The notes: a model not told the origin generated them from the sequence alone. Positions 33,384 to 43,535 are shown, counted from the first letter of the stretch. The stretch is DNA of 63,563 nucleotides from Chlorobiota bacterium (GCA_016868665.1 VGGK01000013.1:1-63563); one strand, 5' to 3'. Numbers and translations are program-made.

Positions 33384-33409
33384 GCCGCAGTCGATGAAAA
33401 TGGCATTGG

Positions 33410-33991
33410 CTAACGGAACCTCAGCAGTACCTCATCAAGTGTCCTCTTGGGTACACGGTGCACTCCGTGGCTGTCGCGATAGTAACGGACATCGGCGCCG
33501 GCATCCATCTGTTCGATCACCACATTCTCTGCAGGCATGCCGAGAGCGAGGACCAGTTCGATGGAAAACCTGTCGGGGATGCAAAGCAGAGAGCGAAGGC
33601 GCTCGCGCTCGACGGACGCCACGATGCAGCCGCCGAAACCGATGGCCGAGGCTCCTAAAAGAATGGTCTGAGCGGCTATACCGCTGTCGCAGGCTGCTCC
33701 GGCAGGACTGATCGACGAATCGCAGAGCATGACGATATAAGCGGCGGGGCGCTCGGAAACGGAAGGACCCGGCCAGTCCGGAAGATATCCAGCCCAGGAA
33801 AGGCAGCTGAAAACCGCTGCGCACTCCTCGGAATCCGAAACGGCGACATATTTCAGCGGCTGGAGATTTTTTGCCGACGGCGTGTAGCAGGCAAGCTCCA
33901 CAAGACCTTCAAGCCGGCTCGCGTCCAGGCAGCAGGAGGAATCAAAACGCCGGTAGCTCCGGCTGCGCAGAACAATATCCCTGAAATTCAT
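33410..33991 (-). CDS. Nitroreductase-family protein
   Basis: 193-residue FMN-dependent oxidoreductase of the nitroreductase fold. The N-terminal FMN phosphate contacts are suggested by VLRSRSYRRFD and TPSAKNLQPLKYV; the C-terminal half has GFGGCIVASVERERLRSLL and ELVLALGMPAE, the usual flavin-site block. Substrate unknown; related proteins reduce nitroaromatics, quinones or act in cofactor metabolism. Twelve bases separate it from the glycosyltransferase gene upstream. Confidence 0.85.
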   Translation of the reverse strand: MNFRDIVLRSRSYRRFDSSCCLDASRLEGLVELACYTPSAKNLQPLKYVAVSDSEECAAVFSCLSWAGYLPDWPGPSVSERPAAYIVMLCDSSISPAGAACDSGIAAQTILLGASAIGFGGCIVASVERERLRSLLCIPDRFSIELVLALGMPAENVVIEQMDAGADVRYYRDSHGVHRVPKRTLDEVLLRFR

Positions 33992-34003
33992 TTCTCCCCC
34001 TGT

Positions 34004-35035
34004 TCAGAACGTCGCTTTCCATGAGGCCGCAGTATATCGGGGCAGCGATTCCCAATCTCCGCTGCCGATCCACTCGGCAATATAATCAACCGTATGGGAG
34101 TAGCACAGGGGTTCCCGTCCGGGAAGCTGCAGCCAGTCCCTGAGAATGGCATGATCAAGCTGATGCATAGCCATGCCATAGCCGAGAGCTTCCATGGCAA
34201 GCGCGTTCGACTCCTGCTCTATCTGGCCGTCCAGAGGCCTGAGCAGCAGCTTCTTGCCAAGGTGCAGCGCCTCTCCGGGCAGTTCGAAACCTGCATTGCA
34301 GACCACGCCGTCAGACTCCATCAGATCGCTGAGAAATCCCTCCCTCGAATAACCCCGGTAGTGCAGATGCCCGTTGTCGGCATTTTCCTTAACCTTGCCA
34401 TAAATAAAGAAATCATGGCTGCTGAACGGCTGCACGAAAGCTGCGACGTCCTCAACCTCCTCGAAAGGAAGGTAGACCAGAATCTTCCCCTGGATGGTTT
34501 CTGCGGCCTGCCGGGTATAAAGCGACTGCGGAATGACCGGCGGAAAGATGGGCTGATTGAAGTGACTCCAGTGCAGGCCGGCGTTATAACGGGCCGGAGC
34601 GAAGTTCAGAAGCGTATATTTTTCGAATATGCTGCCTCTGGCAACAGGGATATCGTAACGAAACGCATACTGGTGACCGAAACCCATGCTCGGAATGTTC
34701 CTGATCCTTGCCGCCATCGAGGTGATCGGCTCGAAATCGGTAATGATGAGATCGATACCCGATGTATCGAGCATGAAGACATCGCTCATAAGCCGCATCA
34801 GATCAAGCTGGAACATGGTTTCGATATAGTTCATCCTGCCCTTGTATGTTACAAGAGTAAGTCCCTTCATAACCCTGTACGGAGCGAAAACCTCGATCTC
34901 TTTCAGCTCCTCTTCTTTCCTGCCGCTGATGATCACCTCAAGTTCATGGCCGTCCTCCTTGAGTTTTCTGACCAGCTCCCTGCTGCGGCTGATATGGCCG
35001 TTCCCTGTCCCCTGGACACCGAAAAGGATTTTCAT
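34004..35035 (-). CDS. MJ1255-type glycosyltransferase (TIGR00661 family)
   Basis: 343-residue GT-B-like glycosyltransferase similar to MurG-type enzymes. N-terminal MKILFGVQGTGNGHISRS supplies the nucleotide-binding loop region; IDLIITDFEPITSMAA and the C-terminal donor-site block DGVVCNAGFELPGEAL with LLLRPLDGQIEQ are family hallmarks. Acceptor unknown; probably envelope or exopolysaccharide glycosylation. Second gene of the helicase-led cluster. Confidence 0.82.
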   Translation of the reverse strand: MKILFGVQGTGNGHISRSRELVRKLKEDGHELEVIISGRKEEELKEIEVFAPYRVMKGLTLVTYKGRMNYIETMFQLDLMRLMSDVFMLDTSGIDLIITDFEPITSMAARIRNIPSMGFGHQYAFRYDIPVARGSIFEKYTLLNFAPARYNAGLHWSHFNQPIFPPVIPQSLYTRQAAETIQGKILVYLPFEEVEDVAAFVQPFSSHDFFIYGKVKENADNGHLHYRGYSREGFLSDLMESDGVVCNAGFELPGEALHLGKKLLLRPLDGQIEQESNALAMEALGYGMAMHQLDHAILRDWLQLPGREPLCYSHTVDYIAEWIGSGDWESLPRYTAASWKATF

Positions 35036-35086
35036 GCTGCCAAAAACGTTTATCTCTTCAGACTCTTAACCTGTATTTCTGCAGTT

Positions 35087-37300
35087 TTAACCGACGATTT
35101 TCAGATTTGCGTACTGCACCATCAGCGTTTTATCCCCTGCTGAACGGAATCTGATTTTGACCTTCTGCGCCGTACCGGTTCCATGGACTTCAAGCACCGT
35201 GCCGGGGCCGAAGAGAACGTGCTGCACCATCGTGCCGGGACTTATTCCTTTCGTCCGTGAACGGCTCTCCGTTTTCGACGCCGCTGCGGAGCCGGCTTGC
35301 GGCTGCAATCTCGCGGGAACCGGTCCGCCGGAATTCATCGGCTTCTGGCCGGCACTTCGTCCCCCGGGCAACTCTCCCGCCTCGGTATGGAGAATCGACG
35401 GATCGATCTCGGCGATGAACATCGAACGCAGGCACTGCTGCGGCTGACCGTACAGGTACCTCGAACGGGCCCAGGAGAGGAATATATTTTCCTGCGCCCT
35501 GGTCATTGCCACGTAAAACAGGCGGCGCTCTTCCTCCAGTTCGTCCTGCTCGTAGGTATTGAGCGGAAAAAGGCGTTCCTCCATGCCGGTAACGAAGACG
35601 ACCGGAAACTCCAGCCCTTTGGAGGCATGCACGGTCATGAGCGAAACATAGTTGTCGGACTCCCTGGTTTCGTCATAATCGGACGCCAGCGAAATATTTT
35701 CAAGAAAATCGCCGAGCGAACTCGCGTCGGGATTATGGTCCGAGAAATCCCTCGCCATCGAGAGAAGCTCCTGCAGGTTCTCGTAACGGGCAAGCGATTC
35801 GGCGGTATTCTCGGCCTGCAGCAGCGAAGGAATTGCCGTGAGGGTGTACATTTCGTCAAGCACATCATAGACGCTGCCATACTCCGCGAGCTGCCTGAGC
35901 TGTTCGATAACGCCGGTAAAACCCTGCAGCGCGTTGACGAGCCGCTGCTGAAAATCCCCATCGGCTGCACTGGAGATGGCCTCGTAGAGAGAAACATCAC
36001 GCTCCCGGGCGTATTCCTTCAGCCTGGCAATGCTCACCTCGCCTATCTTGCGGGGGGGGAAATTGATGATTCTCAGAAGCGACTCATTGTCGCGATCGTT
36101 GAGGATGAATCGCAGATAGGCAACGGCGTCCTTGATTTCCTTTCGCTTGTAAAAGGAGACGCTGCCGAAAATACGGTAGGGAATACGGTTCTGGCGCATC
36201 ACGTCTTCAAGTACCCGCGACTGGGCGTTCGTGCGGTAGAATACTGCGAAGCTCCGGAAATCACAGTCTTTCCTCATGCGCATGGTGCGGATATGCTCAA
36301 CAACCTTTTCCGCTTCGTGCCTCTCGTTCCATGCTTCGATAAGTGTGACCGGGTCGCCGGCGCTGCGATGCGAAACCAGCTCCTTTTTGATCTGGCGCCG
36401 GTTGTTGCGAATGATGCTGTTGGCTGCCTTAAGGATGGTGCCGGTACTCCGGTAGTTCTCCACAAGCTTGAAAATCTGCGACTCCTGATAGTCGTCCTGA
36501 AAATTGAGGATGTTCGAAATATCGGCGCCTCGCCATGAATAGATCGACTGGGCGTCATCGCCCACGACAAAAATATTGCGATGCCTCGCGCCGAGCATCT
36601 TTGCAGCCAGGTACTGCGCCCTGTTGGTATCCTGGTACTCGTCGATCATGATATATCGGAAGGTCTCCTGCAACTGCCCGAGCACGTCCTCATGTGCCCT
36701 GAACAACTCGAGCGGTTTGATGAGGAGGTCGTCGAAATCAAGCGCATTGTTCTCGCGCAGCTTCCGTGTATAGAGTTCGTAGATCTGTGCCGCTTTCTGC
36801 TGGTTGTAGTCGCCGGGCCGGGACTGAAACTCCGAAGGCAGGATAAAACTGTTTTTGGCCTTGCTGATGATCGACTGCACGGCATTGACCGGCAGGGAAT
36901 CCTGGGATATGCCCAGATCGCTCATGGACTGCCGGATCAGACTTTTACTGTCGTCGGAATCGAAAATCGAAAAGTTCCTGTCGTAACCGATGAGATGAAT
37001 ATAGCTGCGCAGCAGCCTGGCGAAGACCGAATGAAAGGTGCCGATCCAGAGCCCCGATGCGCTTCCGCCCTGCAGAAGACCGTCAATGCGATTACGCATC
37101 TCCCCTGCCGCCTTGTTGGTAAAGGTAAGGGCAAGGATATTGAAGGGAGCCACCCCGTTATTTCGGATAAGGTGGGCTATACGATAGGTGATAACCCTTG
37201 TTTTTCCCGATCCGGCACCGGCAAGCACCATAACCGGCCCTTCGGTCGCCCTCACCGCACTGCGCTGAACATCGTTGAGATCGCTTAAAATATCTGTCAA
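35087..37300 (-). CDS. ATP-dependent DNA helicase of the UvrD/PcrA type
   Basis: 737-residue SF1A 3'-5' helicase for repair and conflict resolution. Motifs in order: Q motif (LNDVQRSAV), Walker A (LAGAGSGKTRVI), motif Ia (ILALTFTNKAAGEM), Walker B (IMIDEYQDTNRAQ), motif III (VVGDDAQSIYSWRGA), motif IV (LVENYRSTG), motif V (VSLMTVHASKGLEF) and VI (EERRLFYVAMTRAQ). A C-terminal Tudor-like segment (VQHVLFGPGTVLEV), known in PcrA to bind RNA polymerase, is present, so PcrA-like naming is reasonable. First gene of a four-gene cluster; divergent from waaA. Confidence 0.95.
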   Translation of the reverse strand: MTDILSDLNDVQRSAVRATEGPVMVLAGAGSGKTRVITYRIAHLIRNNGVAPFNILALTFTNKAAGEMRNRIDGLLQGGSASGLWIGTFHSVFARLLRSYIHLIGYDRNFSIFDSDDSKSLIRQSMSDLGISQDSLPVNAVQSIISKAKNSFILPSEFQSRPGDYNQQKAAQIYELYTRKLRENNALDFDDLLIKPLELFRAHEDVLGQLQETFRYIMIDEYQDTNRAQYLAAKMLGARHRNIFVVGDDAQSIYSWRGADISNILNFQDDYQESQIFKLVENYRSTGTILKAANSIIRNNRRQIKKELVSHRSAGDPVTLIEAWNERHEAEKVVEHIRTMRMRKDCDFRSFAVFYRTNAQSRVLEDVMRQNRIPYRIFGSVSFYKRKEIKDAVAYLRFILNDRDNESLLRIINFPPRKIGEVSIARLKEYARERDVSLYEAISSAADGDFQQRLVNALQGFTGVIEQLRQLAEYGSVYDVLDEMYTLTAIPSLLQAENTAESLARYENLQELLSMARDFSDHNPDASSLGDFLENISLASDYDETRESDNYVSLMTVHASKGLEFPVVFVTGMEERLFPLNTYEQDELEEERRLFYVAMTRAQENIFLSWARSRYLYGQPQQCLRSMFIAEIDPSILHTEAGELPGGRSAGQKPMNSGGPVPARLQPQAGSAAASKTESRSRTKGISPGTMVQHVLFGPGTVLEVHGTGTAQKVKIRFRSAGDKTLMVQYANLKIVG

Positions 37301-37500
37301 AACACAAGAATACCATTAAACGGTTGATCGCAGCAAAGAGGTATGTATGATGCTCTTGCAGCGAAGAAAGTTCCTGTTGAATTTCGTATAAGTTTGCCCG
37401 AATTACAAACCACCCTCCCGAAAAAACACAATAGCCTTTGATCTCCGGCAATGCGGATAACTCTTTTTGTTTACCTTTCAGAAAAAAAACCGCGCTACCG

Positions 37501-38814
37501 ATGAACAGTGCCGCACTCGATCTCTATGTTTTTTTCAGTCCATGGCTTTTCGGCGCAATAAGCCGCCTGGGCGCCTCACGAGGCAGGCTGCGCGATTTTC
37601 TTTCCGTACGGAAAAACCTGTTCGAGGATCTCGAAGAAAACCTGTCCTCCCTGCCCGGCCAGACAACAGGTTCCTACAGACTCTGGATACATGCGGCATC
37701 GGTCGGTGAATTCGAGCAGGCACGTCCGGTCATTGCCGCACTGCAGGCAAAACACCCGGATATCGCACTGTTCGTTTCGTTCTTCTCCGATTCCGGCTAT
37801 CATGCCCGAAAGGACTTTCCCGGCGCTTCGGCCGTTTTCTATCTTCCCGTGGATACACCAGCCAATGCAAAAAGACTCGTTTCGCTCGTCAGGCCCGATA
37901 TGCTGATGCTCATGCGTTACGACTTCTGGCCGAACCACCTTCTCGAAACGAAAAAAGCCGGAGCCAGACTGGTTCTCGCAGCAGCGGTGCTCCGTAAACG
38001 GTCGCACTATTTCCGCCCCGTCCTCAAAAGCTTCTACGGAAGCCTCTTCAGACTGTTCGACCGCATCTATACCGTTTCGGCAGATGACACGCGGGCATTC
38101 AGGGAGAGTTTCGGCTGTATGCATGCAGAAACCGCCGGGGATCCGCGGTTCGATCAGGTGCTGCAGCGCAGCATGAACGTCGCGAAAGTCTCGCATCTGC
38201 AACCCTTCTATGAAAACAGCTCCGTGCTTGTTGCCGGAAGCGTTTGGGATCGCGACGAAGCCATCCTTCTGCCTGCATGGCAAAAGCTTGAAAAAAGACC
38301 CCTCCTGATTCTCGTACCCCATAAAGTCGATCATGAAAACATGGATAGGCTCTGCCGTGGGCTCACAGAAAGGAAAATCGCATTCAGAAAGGTATCGGCT
38401 CTCGACCGGTCGTTCGATCCGGAACAGGAAGCGCTGGTGATCGACCAGACAGGCTACCTGGCAGAACTCTACTCGCTTGCTTCGATTGCCTATGTGGGAG
38501 GAGGGTTCGGTGTCAACGTCCATAACACCCTCGAGCCCGCAGTCTATGGTATCCCTGTACTGTTCGGCCCGCGCCACCGAAACTCTCCTGAAGCTGTCGA
38601 TCTTGCCGCTACCGGCGGGGCAACCGTCGTCAGCGACGAAACAACGCTCCATAAAGCGCTCTGTCATCTCTTCGGCAGCCGGCAGGAACGTATGCGCGCC
38701 GGAACGGCTGCAGGCATGTTCGTCCGTGAACGTTCCGGGGCAACGGATTGCATAACGGAATACATAGAAACGGATTGCCAGTCCAAAAAAAAAACTGTAC
38801 CGGGCAGATGCTGA
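37501..38814 (+). CDS. waaA: 3-deoxy-D-manno-octulosonic-acid (Kdo) transferase
   Basis: 437-residue inner-membrane-associated GT-B enzyme transferring Kdo to lipid A precursor. N-terminal amphipathic/membrane segment (LYVFFSPWLFGAISRLG), then LWIHAASVGEFEQARPVI carrying the catalytic glutamate, DMLMLMRYDFWPNHLLE, and donor-site YVGGGFGVNVHNTLEPA with GPRHRNSPEA. Start ATG at 37501 (MNSAALDLY); the open frame reaches 37438 with non-conserved residues. It supports a Kdo-containing LPS alongside lpxC. Confidence 0.95.
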   Translation: MNSAALDLYVFFSPWLFGAISRLGASRGRLRDFLSVRKNLFEDLEENLSSLPGQTTGSYRLWIHAASVGEFEQARPVIAALQAKHPDIALFVSFFSDSGYHARKDFPGASAVFYLPVDTPANAKRLVSLVRPDMLMLMRYDFWPNHLLETKKAGARLVLAAAVLRKRSHYFRPVLKSFYGSLFRLFDRIYTVSADDTRAFRESFGCMHAETAGDPRFDQVLQRSMNVAKVSHLQPFYENSSVLVAGSVWDRDEAILLPAWQKLEKRPLLILVPHKVDHENMDRLCRGLTERKIAFRKVSALDRSFDPEQEALVIDQTGYLAELYSLASIAYVGGGFGVNVHNTLEPAVYGIPVLFGPRHRNSPEAVDLAATGGATVVSDETTLHKALCHLFGSRQERMRAGTAAGMFVRERSGATDCITEYIETDCQSKKKTVPGRC

Positions 38815-39027
38815 TCGAATCATTGAAATTCCCGCCATCGATTTCGTTGCCATTATGCTCTTTCCGGCTCCATTCATTCAGTCAGCAGTCGGTTTTTCAT
38901 GCGATTACTCCATAAATTATGCTATCTTCCCAACCGCTGCAGGCTGTTTCACTCCGCTCCGCGTCGAACCAGAGAAATCCTCGCCCGGTGAGGCTCGCAT
39001 AAATATTTTCAATACCTCTGACACCCT

Positions 39028-40281
39028 ATGACATTCAGCTCTCTCACTATAATCGACCCGATTCTCAAGGCTCTTGGAGAAGAAGGATACTCCTCGCCGA
39101 CACCTATCCAGTCAAAAGCAATTCCGATCATCCTCGAAGGATTCGATCTTCTCGGCTACGCGCAGACCGGCACAGGAAAAACCGCGGCATTCGCCATTCC
39201 AATCCTGCAACTGCTCTCGAAAGAAAAACCGAATGAAAGGAAAAGAAAAATACGCACTCTTGTCGTAACACCGACAAGGGAACTGGCCATCCAGATCGGC
39301 GAAAGCTTCGATGCATACGGACGGCATACGGGCTTGCGAAACTCGGTTATTTTCGGAGGAGTAAGCCAGAACCCGCAAACCTCGGCACTGCAGAGAGGAA
39401 CGGATATTCTCGTCGCAACGCCTGGCCGCCTGCTCGACCTTATGAATCAGGAGCATCTGCACCTTTGCGACATCGAGATATTCGTGCTTGACGAAGCCGA
39501 CCGCATGCTCGACATGGGATTCATCCACGATATCAGAAAGATTCTCGACGCTCTGCCAAAGAAAAAACAGTCTCTCTTCTTTTCGGCAACGATGCCTCCG
39601 GAGATCGTAAGGCTTGCGGCCTCAATCCTGCACCGGCCTGTAACCGTCTCCGTCACGCCGGTATCCTCGACTGCCGAAACCATCAGACAGGAGATGTACT
39701 TTGTCGACAAAGGCAACAAGAACAGCCTCCTGCTTCATATCCTGCGCGAACCGAAAATCAGAAACACCCTCGTCTTCACACGCACGAAGCATGGCGCGGA
39801 CGAGGTGGTTAAATTCCTGCAGAAACATGATATCACCGCAGCAGCCATCCACGGGAATAAATCGCAGAACGCGCGCCAGCGCGCTCTTGGCGGATTCAAG
39901 GATCAGTCCATGCGGGTGCTGGTGGCCACCGATATTGCTGCCCGGGGCATCGATGTGGACGAACTGGAGTATGTCATCAACTTCGACATCCCCAATATCG
40001 CGGAAACCTACGTGCATCGGATCGGAAGAACCGGCAGGGCCGGAGCGAAAGGCACGGCGATATCGTTCTGCGACCAGGAAGAAAAGGAGTATCTGCGCGA
40101 CATCGAAAAACTTATCGCATTGAAAATCCCGGTAATCGACGGGCATCCGTTTCCATATTCCGATCAGGAAACAGAAAAAACCAAACCACAGACAACTCGT
40201 GCCGCCGGCCATCCCAATCCCAAACCGGCAGCAGGCAGGAAAGGCCCCCAATGGAGAAAAACGACCCGGAAAATGAACTGA
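39028..40281 (+). CDS. DEAD-box RNA helicase (RhlE-like)
   Basis: 417 residues. All DEAD-box motifs are present: Q motif ([12 protein letters not shown]), I (AQTGTGKT), Ia ([10 protein letters not shown]), Ib (TPGRLLD), II (VLDEADRML), III (SAT in FFSATMPPE), IV ([13 protein letters not shown]), V ([12 protein letters not shown]) and VI ([13 protein letters not shown]). A short basic tail ([18 protein letters not shown]) follows, as in RhlE proteins. Likely roles are ribosome assembly or RNA remodelling. No cold-shock leader could be recognised in the 213-bp upstream gap. Confidence 0.94.
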   Translation: MTFSSLTIIDPILKALGEEGYSSPTPIQSKAIPIILEGFDLLGYAQTGTGKTAAFAIPILQLLSKEKPNERKRKIRTLVVTPTRELAIQIGESFDAYGRHTGLRNSVIFGGVSQNPQTSALQRGTDILVATPGRLLDLMNQEHLHLCDIEIFVLDEADRMLDMGFIHDIRKILDALPKKKQSLFFSATMPPEIVRLAASILHRPVTVSVTPVSSTAETIRQEMYFVDKGNKNSLLLHILREPKIRNTLVFTRTKHGADEVVKFLQKHDITAAAIHGNKSQNARQRALGGFKDQSMRVLVATDIAARGIDVDELEYVINFDIPNIAETYVHRIGRTGRAGAKGTAISFCDQEEKEYLRDIEKLIALKIPVIDGHPFPYSDQETEKTKPQTTRAAGHPNPKPAAGRKGPQWRKTTRKMN

Positions 40282-40302
40282 AAGGAAAGACTCCGGCAAT
40301 AA

Positions 40303-41055
40303 TCAATTTGCCGGGTCCTCCGCTTCTTCCATTGCTGCAATTTTCTTCATTGCCGTGGCATCGCCAAGCTTCGCCGCTTTCCTGAAATCGTCCATCGCTC
40401 CGTCAGCATCACCTGACTGCTCTCTGGCAAGCGCCCTCTCCCGATAGGTCTCGGCTGCCTTGCGATCAAACCTGATGGCTTTCGAATAATCCTCAATGGC
40501 GCCCTGAAAATCCTTCAGGTCGTATTTCACATATCCCCGATGCTTGTAGGGAAGCGCAAACTTCGGTTCGAGAATAATTGCTGCAGAAAAATCCTCGATT
40601 GCCCCGTCGTAGTTTCCCTGTATGTATTTCAGCAACCCACTGTTATCGAATGCAAAAGCGTATCCAGGCACAAGATCTTCGATGAATACGCGACGCGAAC
40701 GATCCTCTGCTGAAAGATACCCGGCATCTCTATCGACATCCTTCTGATCCTTCCTGAAGCAGTCCGCGGCAAGCTGCGGCTCAAGATCGATTACTTTCAT
40801 AAAATCAGCTATCGCTCCCGGCCTGTCTCCGGCGTCAAGTTTTGCCAGACCCCGGCTATGATAAGCCCGGGCATTCTTCCCTTCATGCTCGATGACGCTC
40901 GTAAAATCGGCTATGGCGCCAGCATAGTCACGCCGTTCGTGCCTGGCTTTCCCGGAAAGCAAAGAAACCTCGTTTCCCGTGTCGGCATATGCGGAGGCGG
41001 CGGAAACAACCGAGACAGATAACGCGACAAAAAAAAGCTTTGAAATAGTATTCAT
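40303..41055 (-). CDS. Exported tetratricopeptide-repeat protein
   Basis: 250 residues with a Sec signal peptide (LFFVALSVSVVSAASAYA, cleavage about residue 24). The mature part has TPR units with the typical Gly-Ala-Ile-Asp/Glu-Asp-Tyr/Phe register: DYAGAIADFTSVIEHE, DRPGAIADFMKVIDLE, NYDGAIEDFSAAIILE, DFQGAIEDYSKAIRFD and a last unit GDADGAMDDFRKAAKL. Probably a periplasmic scaffold; partners unknown. Convergent with the helicase gene, 21 bases apart. Confidence 0.85.
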   Translation of the reverse strand: MNTISKLFFVALSVSVVSAASAYADTGNEVSLLSGKARHERRDYAGAIADFTSVIEHEGKNARAYHSRGLAKLDAGDRPGAIADFMKVIDLEPQLAADCFRKDQKDVDRDAGYLSAEDRSRRVFIEDLVPGYAFAFDNSGLLKYIQGNYDGAIEDFSAAIILEPKFALPYKHRGYVKYDLKDFQGAIEDYSKAIRFDRKAAETYRERALAREQSGDADGAMDDFRKAAKLGDATAMKKIAAMEEAEDPAN

Positions 41056-41369
41056 CGTCAGAATAATCAGATGTGGCGGCTGAACGCTGCTCGTTGAGTT
41101 TTCGATAGATCCCCCGAAATTAAAACAGATCCGCCCGGCCCTGGCTACTGCTTACTCTATTTATCAATTGCTATTGGAATTCACAACCAATACTTTTATC
41201 CTTTTTACAAGGGAGGCCCCGTTTCTTCTTTTCCCGTCTGTATTACCCGGTACTGTTCAATGGATATTCCGGCATCGTTATAAAACCGGATGCTCACAGA
41301 CAGGAAAGCTATTCGACAAGGCTCAAGCACCAGATCGGACAGGAGAGCGGCGAAAAACAGATTCTCACC
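41056..41369. other. 314-bp intergenic region upstream of the methyltransferase gene
   Basis: Shared divergent upstream region of the TPR and methyltransferase genes. A weak promoter-like pair TTGCTA (41168-41173) and TACTTT (41191-41196) with a 17-base spacer points towards the methyltransferase. Otherwise nothing recognisable. Confidence 0.35.
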
Positions 41370-42248
41370 ATGTCAGACAACACAACAGATCGATTTTTCG
41401 GGTATCTGAATTGGCTTTTCAATCCATTCCACGGGTTGAAGACAACGGAAGTCTATGATCTGATAGGCACATCTTCTCTTACCGAGCACGCGCTGTATCT
41501 GAATCTCGGCTACTGGCGGGATGCGGATACCATCGATAAAGCCAGTGAAGAGCTTGCGCTGCTGGTGGCGAAAAGAGGCGGCATGGGTCCGGGCGATACC
41601 GTACTGGATTGCGGGTACGGTTTCGGCGATCAGGACATCCTCTGGGCCAGGAACATGAAACCCGACAGGATCATCGGGTTGAACATCACAAAATCCCAGG
41701 TCGAGCGAGCCCGGCGGAACGTTGCCGACGCTGGACTCGGAAAATCAATCGATTTAAGGGAAGGCTCGGCGACAGAGATGCCAATTGAAAATGAATCCGT
41801 TGATCTGGTGGTTTCGGTGGAAAGCGCTTTCCACTACAGGACCCGTGAGGATTTTTTCAGGGAAGCGTTCCGCGTTCTGCGACAGGGCGGAAGACTTGTG
41901 ACCGCGGACATTCTGCCCATGGAAAACTCCGACAACCTTTTCAGGCGAATGGAGCAATGGCTTTCATGGAACCTTGTGGCAGGAAAATTCAATATTCCGC
42001 AGGACAACTGCTACCTGATCCCTTCCTGCCATAACAAGCTCGCCAAAGCCGGATTTGTCCACATCGATATCCGTTCGATACGCGACGACGTCTATAAACC
42101 GCTCCATGAATATCTGTCAGATAACCGGGCATTTATCGGCAAGATGCATCCACTTGCAAAGATTATGGCGGAATTGACCCTCAATCGCTCTGCAGAGAGC
42201 GTCTACTGCGGCCTTGACTATATTCTCTCTTATTCCGAAAAGCCATAG
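41370..42248 (+). CDS. Class I SAM-dependent methyltransferase
   Basis: 292-residue methyltransferase with the Rossmann SAM site (TVLDCGYGFGDQDILWA, motif I), acidic loop (IIGLNITKSQVERAR) and post-motifs VDLVVSVESAFHYRTREDF and EAFRVLRQGGRLVTADI. The arrangement resembles the small-molecule C/O-methyltransferases (erythromycin/tocopherol type); substrate unknown. It is the last gene before the tRNA-flanked island on its left side. Confidence 0.85.
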   Translation: MSDNTTDRFFGYLNWLFNPFHGLKTTEVYDLIGTSSLTEHALYLNLGYWRDADTIDKASEELALLVAKRGGMGPGDTVLDCGYGFGDQDILWARNMKPDRIIGLNITKSQVERARRNVADAGLGKSIDLREGSATEMPIENESVDLVVSVESAFHYRTREDFFREAFRVLRQGGRLVTADILPMENSDNLFRRMEQWLSWNLVAGKFNIPQDNCYLIPSCHNKLAKAGFVHIDIRSIRDDVYKPLHEYLSDNRAFIGKMHPLAKIMAELTLNRSAESVYCGLDYILSYSEKP

Positions 42249-42388
42249 CTTGATGTGCATCCGGGTATATGCTTCCACATCGGCACGACATGCAACCATC
42301 CCCCCTGTAAACGGATCAGCCCGCCTCCGGTAAGCTTCTGCTCGCGATCTTCACCGATTTCATCAGCCCGGAACTGCAGATAAAGCAT

Positions 42389-42418
42389 AAAAAAGCCCGC
42401 GAATCTTGCCGCAGGCTT
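42389..42418 (-). terminator. Terminator beside the distal tRNA-Val fragment
   Basis: Stem 42393-42401 with 42410-42418 (nine pairs, one G-T) followed on the minus strand by six T. It lies 16 bases beyond the tRNA 3'-end copy, in the position a tRNA terminator would take, so it may be the original terminator of the tRNA-Val gene before insertion of the island. Confidence 0.6.
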
Positions 42419-42433
42419 CCATGGTGTGATATG

Positions 42434-42463
42434 GTGGGCGATAGAAGATTCGAACTTCTGACC
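42434..42463 (-). repeat. 30-bp copy of the tRNA-Val 3' end (putative distal attachment site)
   Basis: Identical base for base to 49163-49192, covering the discriminator base, the acceptor 3' strand, the whole T arm and the variable-loop end of tRNA-Val. Looser similarity continues about 13 bases into the anticodon stem. The rest of a tRNA is absent. Together with the intact tRNA at 49164-49237 it brackets 6.7 kb in the geometry expected of an element integrated into a tRNA 3' end. Confidence 0.8.
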
Positions 42464-42539
42464 GCTACCGTGGAAAGGCAGAGCGGCCTGATATATGTTA
42501 TTATATTTATATCACTTATGGAGACACCAAGAACTTTTT

Positions 42540-42556
42540 CGTCGCATATGCGTCGC
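42540..42556. repeat. 17-bp repeat CGTCGCATATGCGTCGC, copy 1
   Basis: Identical to 45414-45430. The centre CGCATATGCG is a perfect palindrome. The flanks of the two copies do not match. This copy is in the non-coding stretch between the distal att copy and the broken AbiEii gene. Confidence 0.75.
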
Positions 42557-42612
42557 GGTTTTGAGATCAAAATCCATGAACAAAGCGTAACAACGATGAC
42601 ATGTTCCGCTTT

Positions 42613-43535
42613 CTATGGCTGATTGCCCTGCCATGTATCCGGAGCAATCCAGCTTTCTTCATGGCTCCCTTTTTCGATCAAGGCTTTGACAATTGGGGAT
42701 AGAAATAGTTCCAACTGCTGCACGGCCTGATTGAAGTCCTCAGACAGAAATTCAAGTCCGATACGCTTCCTGAAAGCAGTCCATTGCACCTGCTTTTCTT
42801 CGATAAACTTTCGGGAAAAATCTCCTGAGGTTCAACAAGTATTGTCCCCCGTTGCTCAAACGTCTGCCTGATGGCTTCGGCAAGCCTGCCGCCTTCAAAG
42901 TTGTACTGGCGTGACAGCATCCAGATATCATAGAAGTCTTTCAGCCTGCTGTTGAGTATCCCAAGCCTGGCCATCACCTCAAACTTTTCGGCAATCATGC
43001 TTTCCCTGCTGTAAGCAGTACATCTCCGCCGGAGGAAAGTTCAGCAATGATGGTAACGATTCCTGTACAGGCTCCGGGAAGACCTTGTCTCCAAATCCAA
43101 TATCAAGCTGGATGGTCAGACGGGCTGCATCGAGATGGCCGCGAAATCTTGCACGCACCCCCTCATAGTCCGCATCTTCGGTTATCGGCTCGATAGTGAT
43201 TGAATCCGGATCGAAAATGATCCCATCTTCCTGCTCTCTTCGACGGCCAAACCCTGATTGATAATGGTCGTGATATTCTCCGGGGCGTTTGCGGTTTTTC
43301 CCGGCATATCGATATCCATGGCAGGTCTTGCCAGGGGAGCTTGCCAGACGCGAAGCAGTAATGCGCCCTTGAGAATGAAGCGATCTGCGAATGAGGAAAC
43401 CGACAGACAATAGAGAAAGCGCTCCATGGAATAGTATTGCAACAGCTCCTGAAAAGGTCTCTTATCCTGTCTTGCCTTGTTCAAGAGCCGTTGCCTGACC
43501 GAAGCTCCGATATTTCTGATCACTTTTCCACTCAC
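42613..43535 (-). pseudogene. Frameshifted AbiEii/AbiGii-type nucleotidyltransferase toxin
   Basis: A full AbiEii-like protein can be followed, but through four frame segments. Segment 1 starts at GTG 43535 (overlapping the AbiEi stop by four bases) with SFADRFILKGALLLRVW and PAMDIDM, the nucleotidyltransferase core. Near 43230 it shifts to EDGIIFDPDSITIEPI and LTIQLDIGFGDKVFPEP. Near 43010 it shifts to MIAEKFEVMARLGI and LKDFYDIWMLSRQY. Near 42815 it shifts again to FIEEKQVQWTAFRKR and ends at the TAG at 42613. Three independent shifts make it inactive unless the assembly is wrong. Its cognate AbiEi frame is intact. Confidence 0.85.

Noticed and set aside
42435-42490. A second complete tRNA gene at the distal att copy
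   Set aside because: An anticodon-like stem-loop (TTTCCAC) can be drawn, but no D arm and no 5' acceptor strand follow; only the tRNA 3' end is present.
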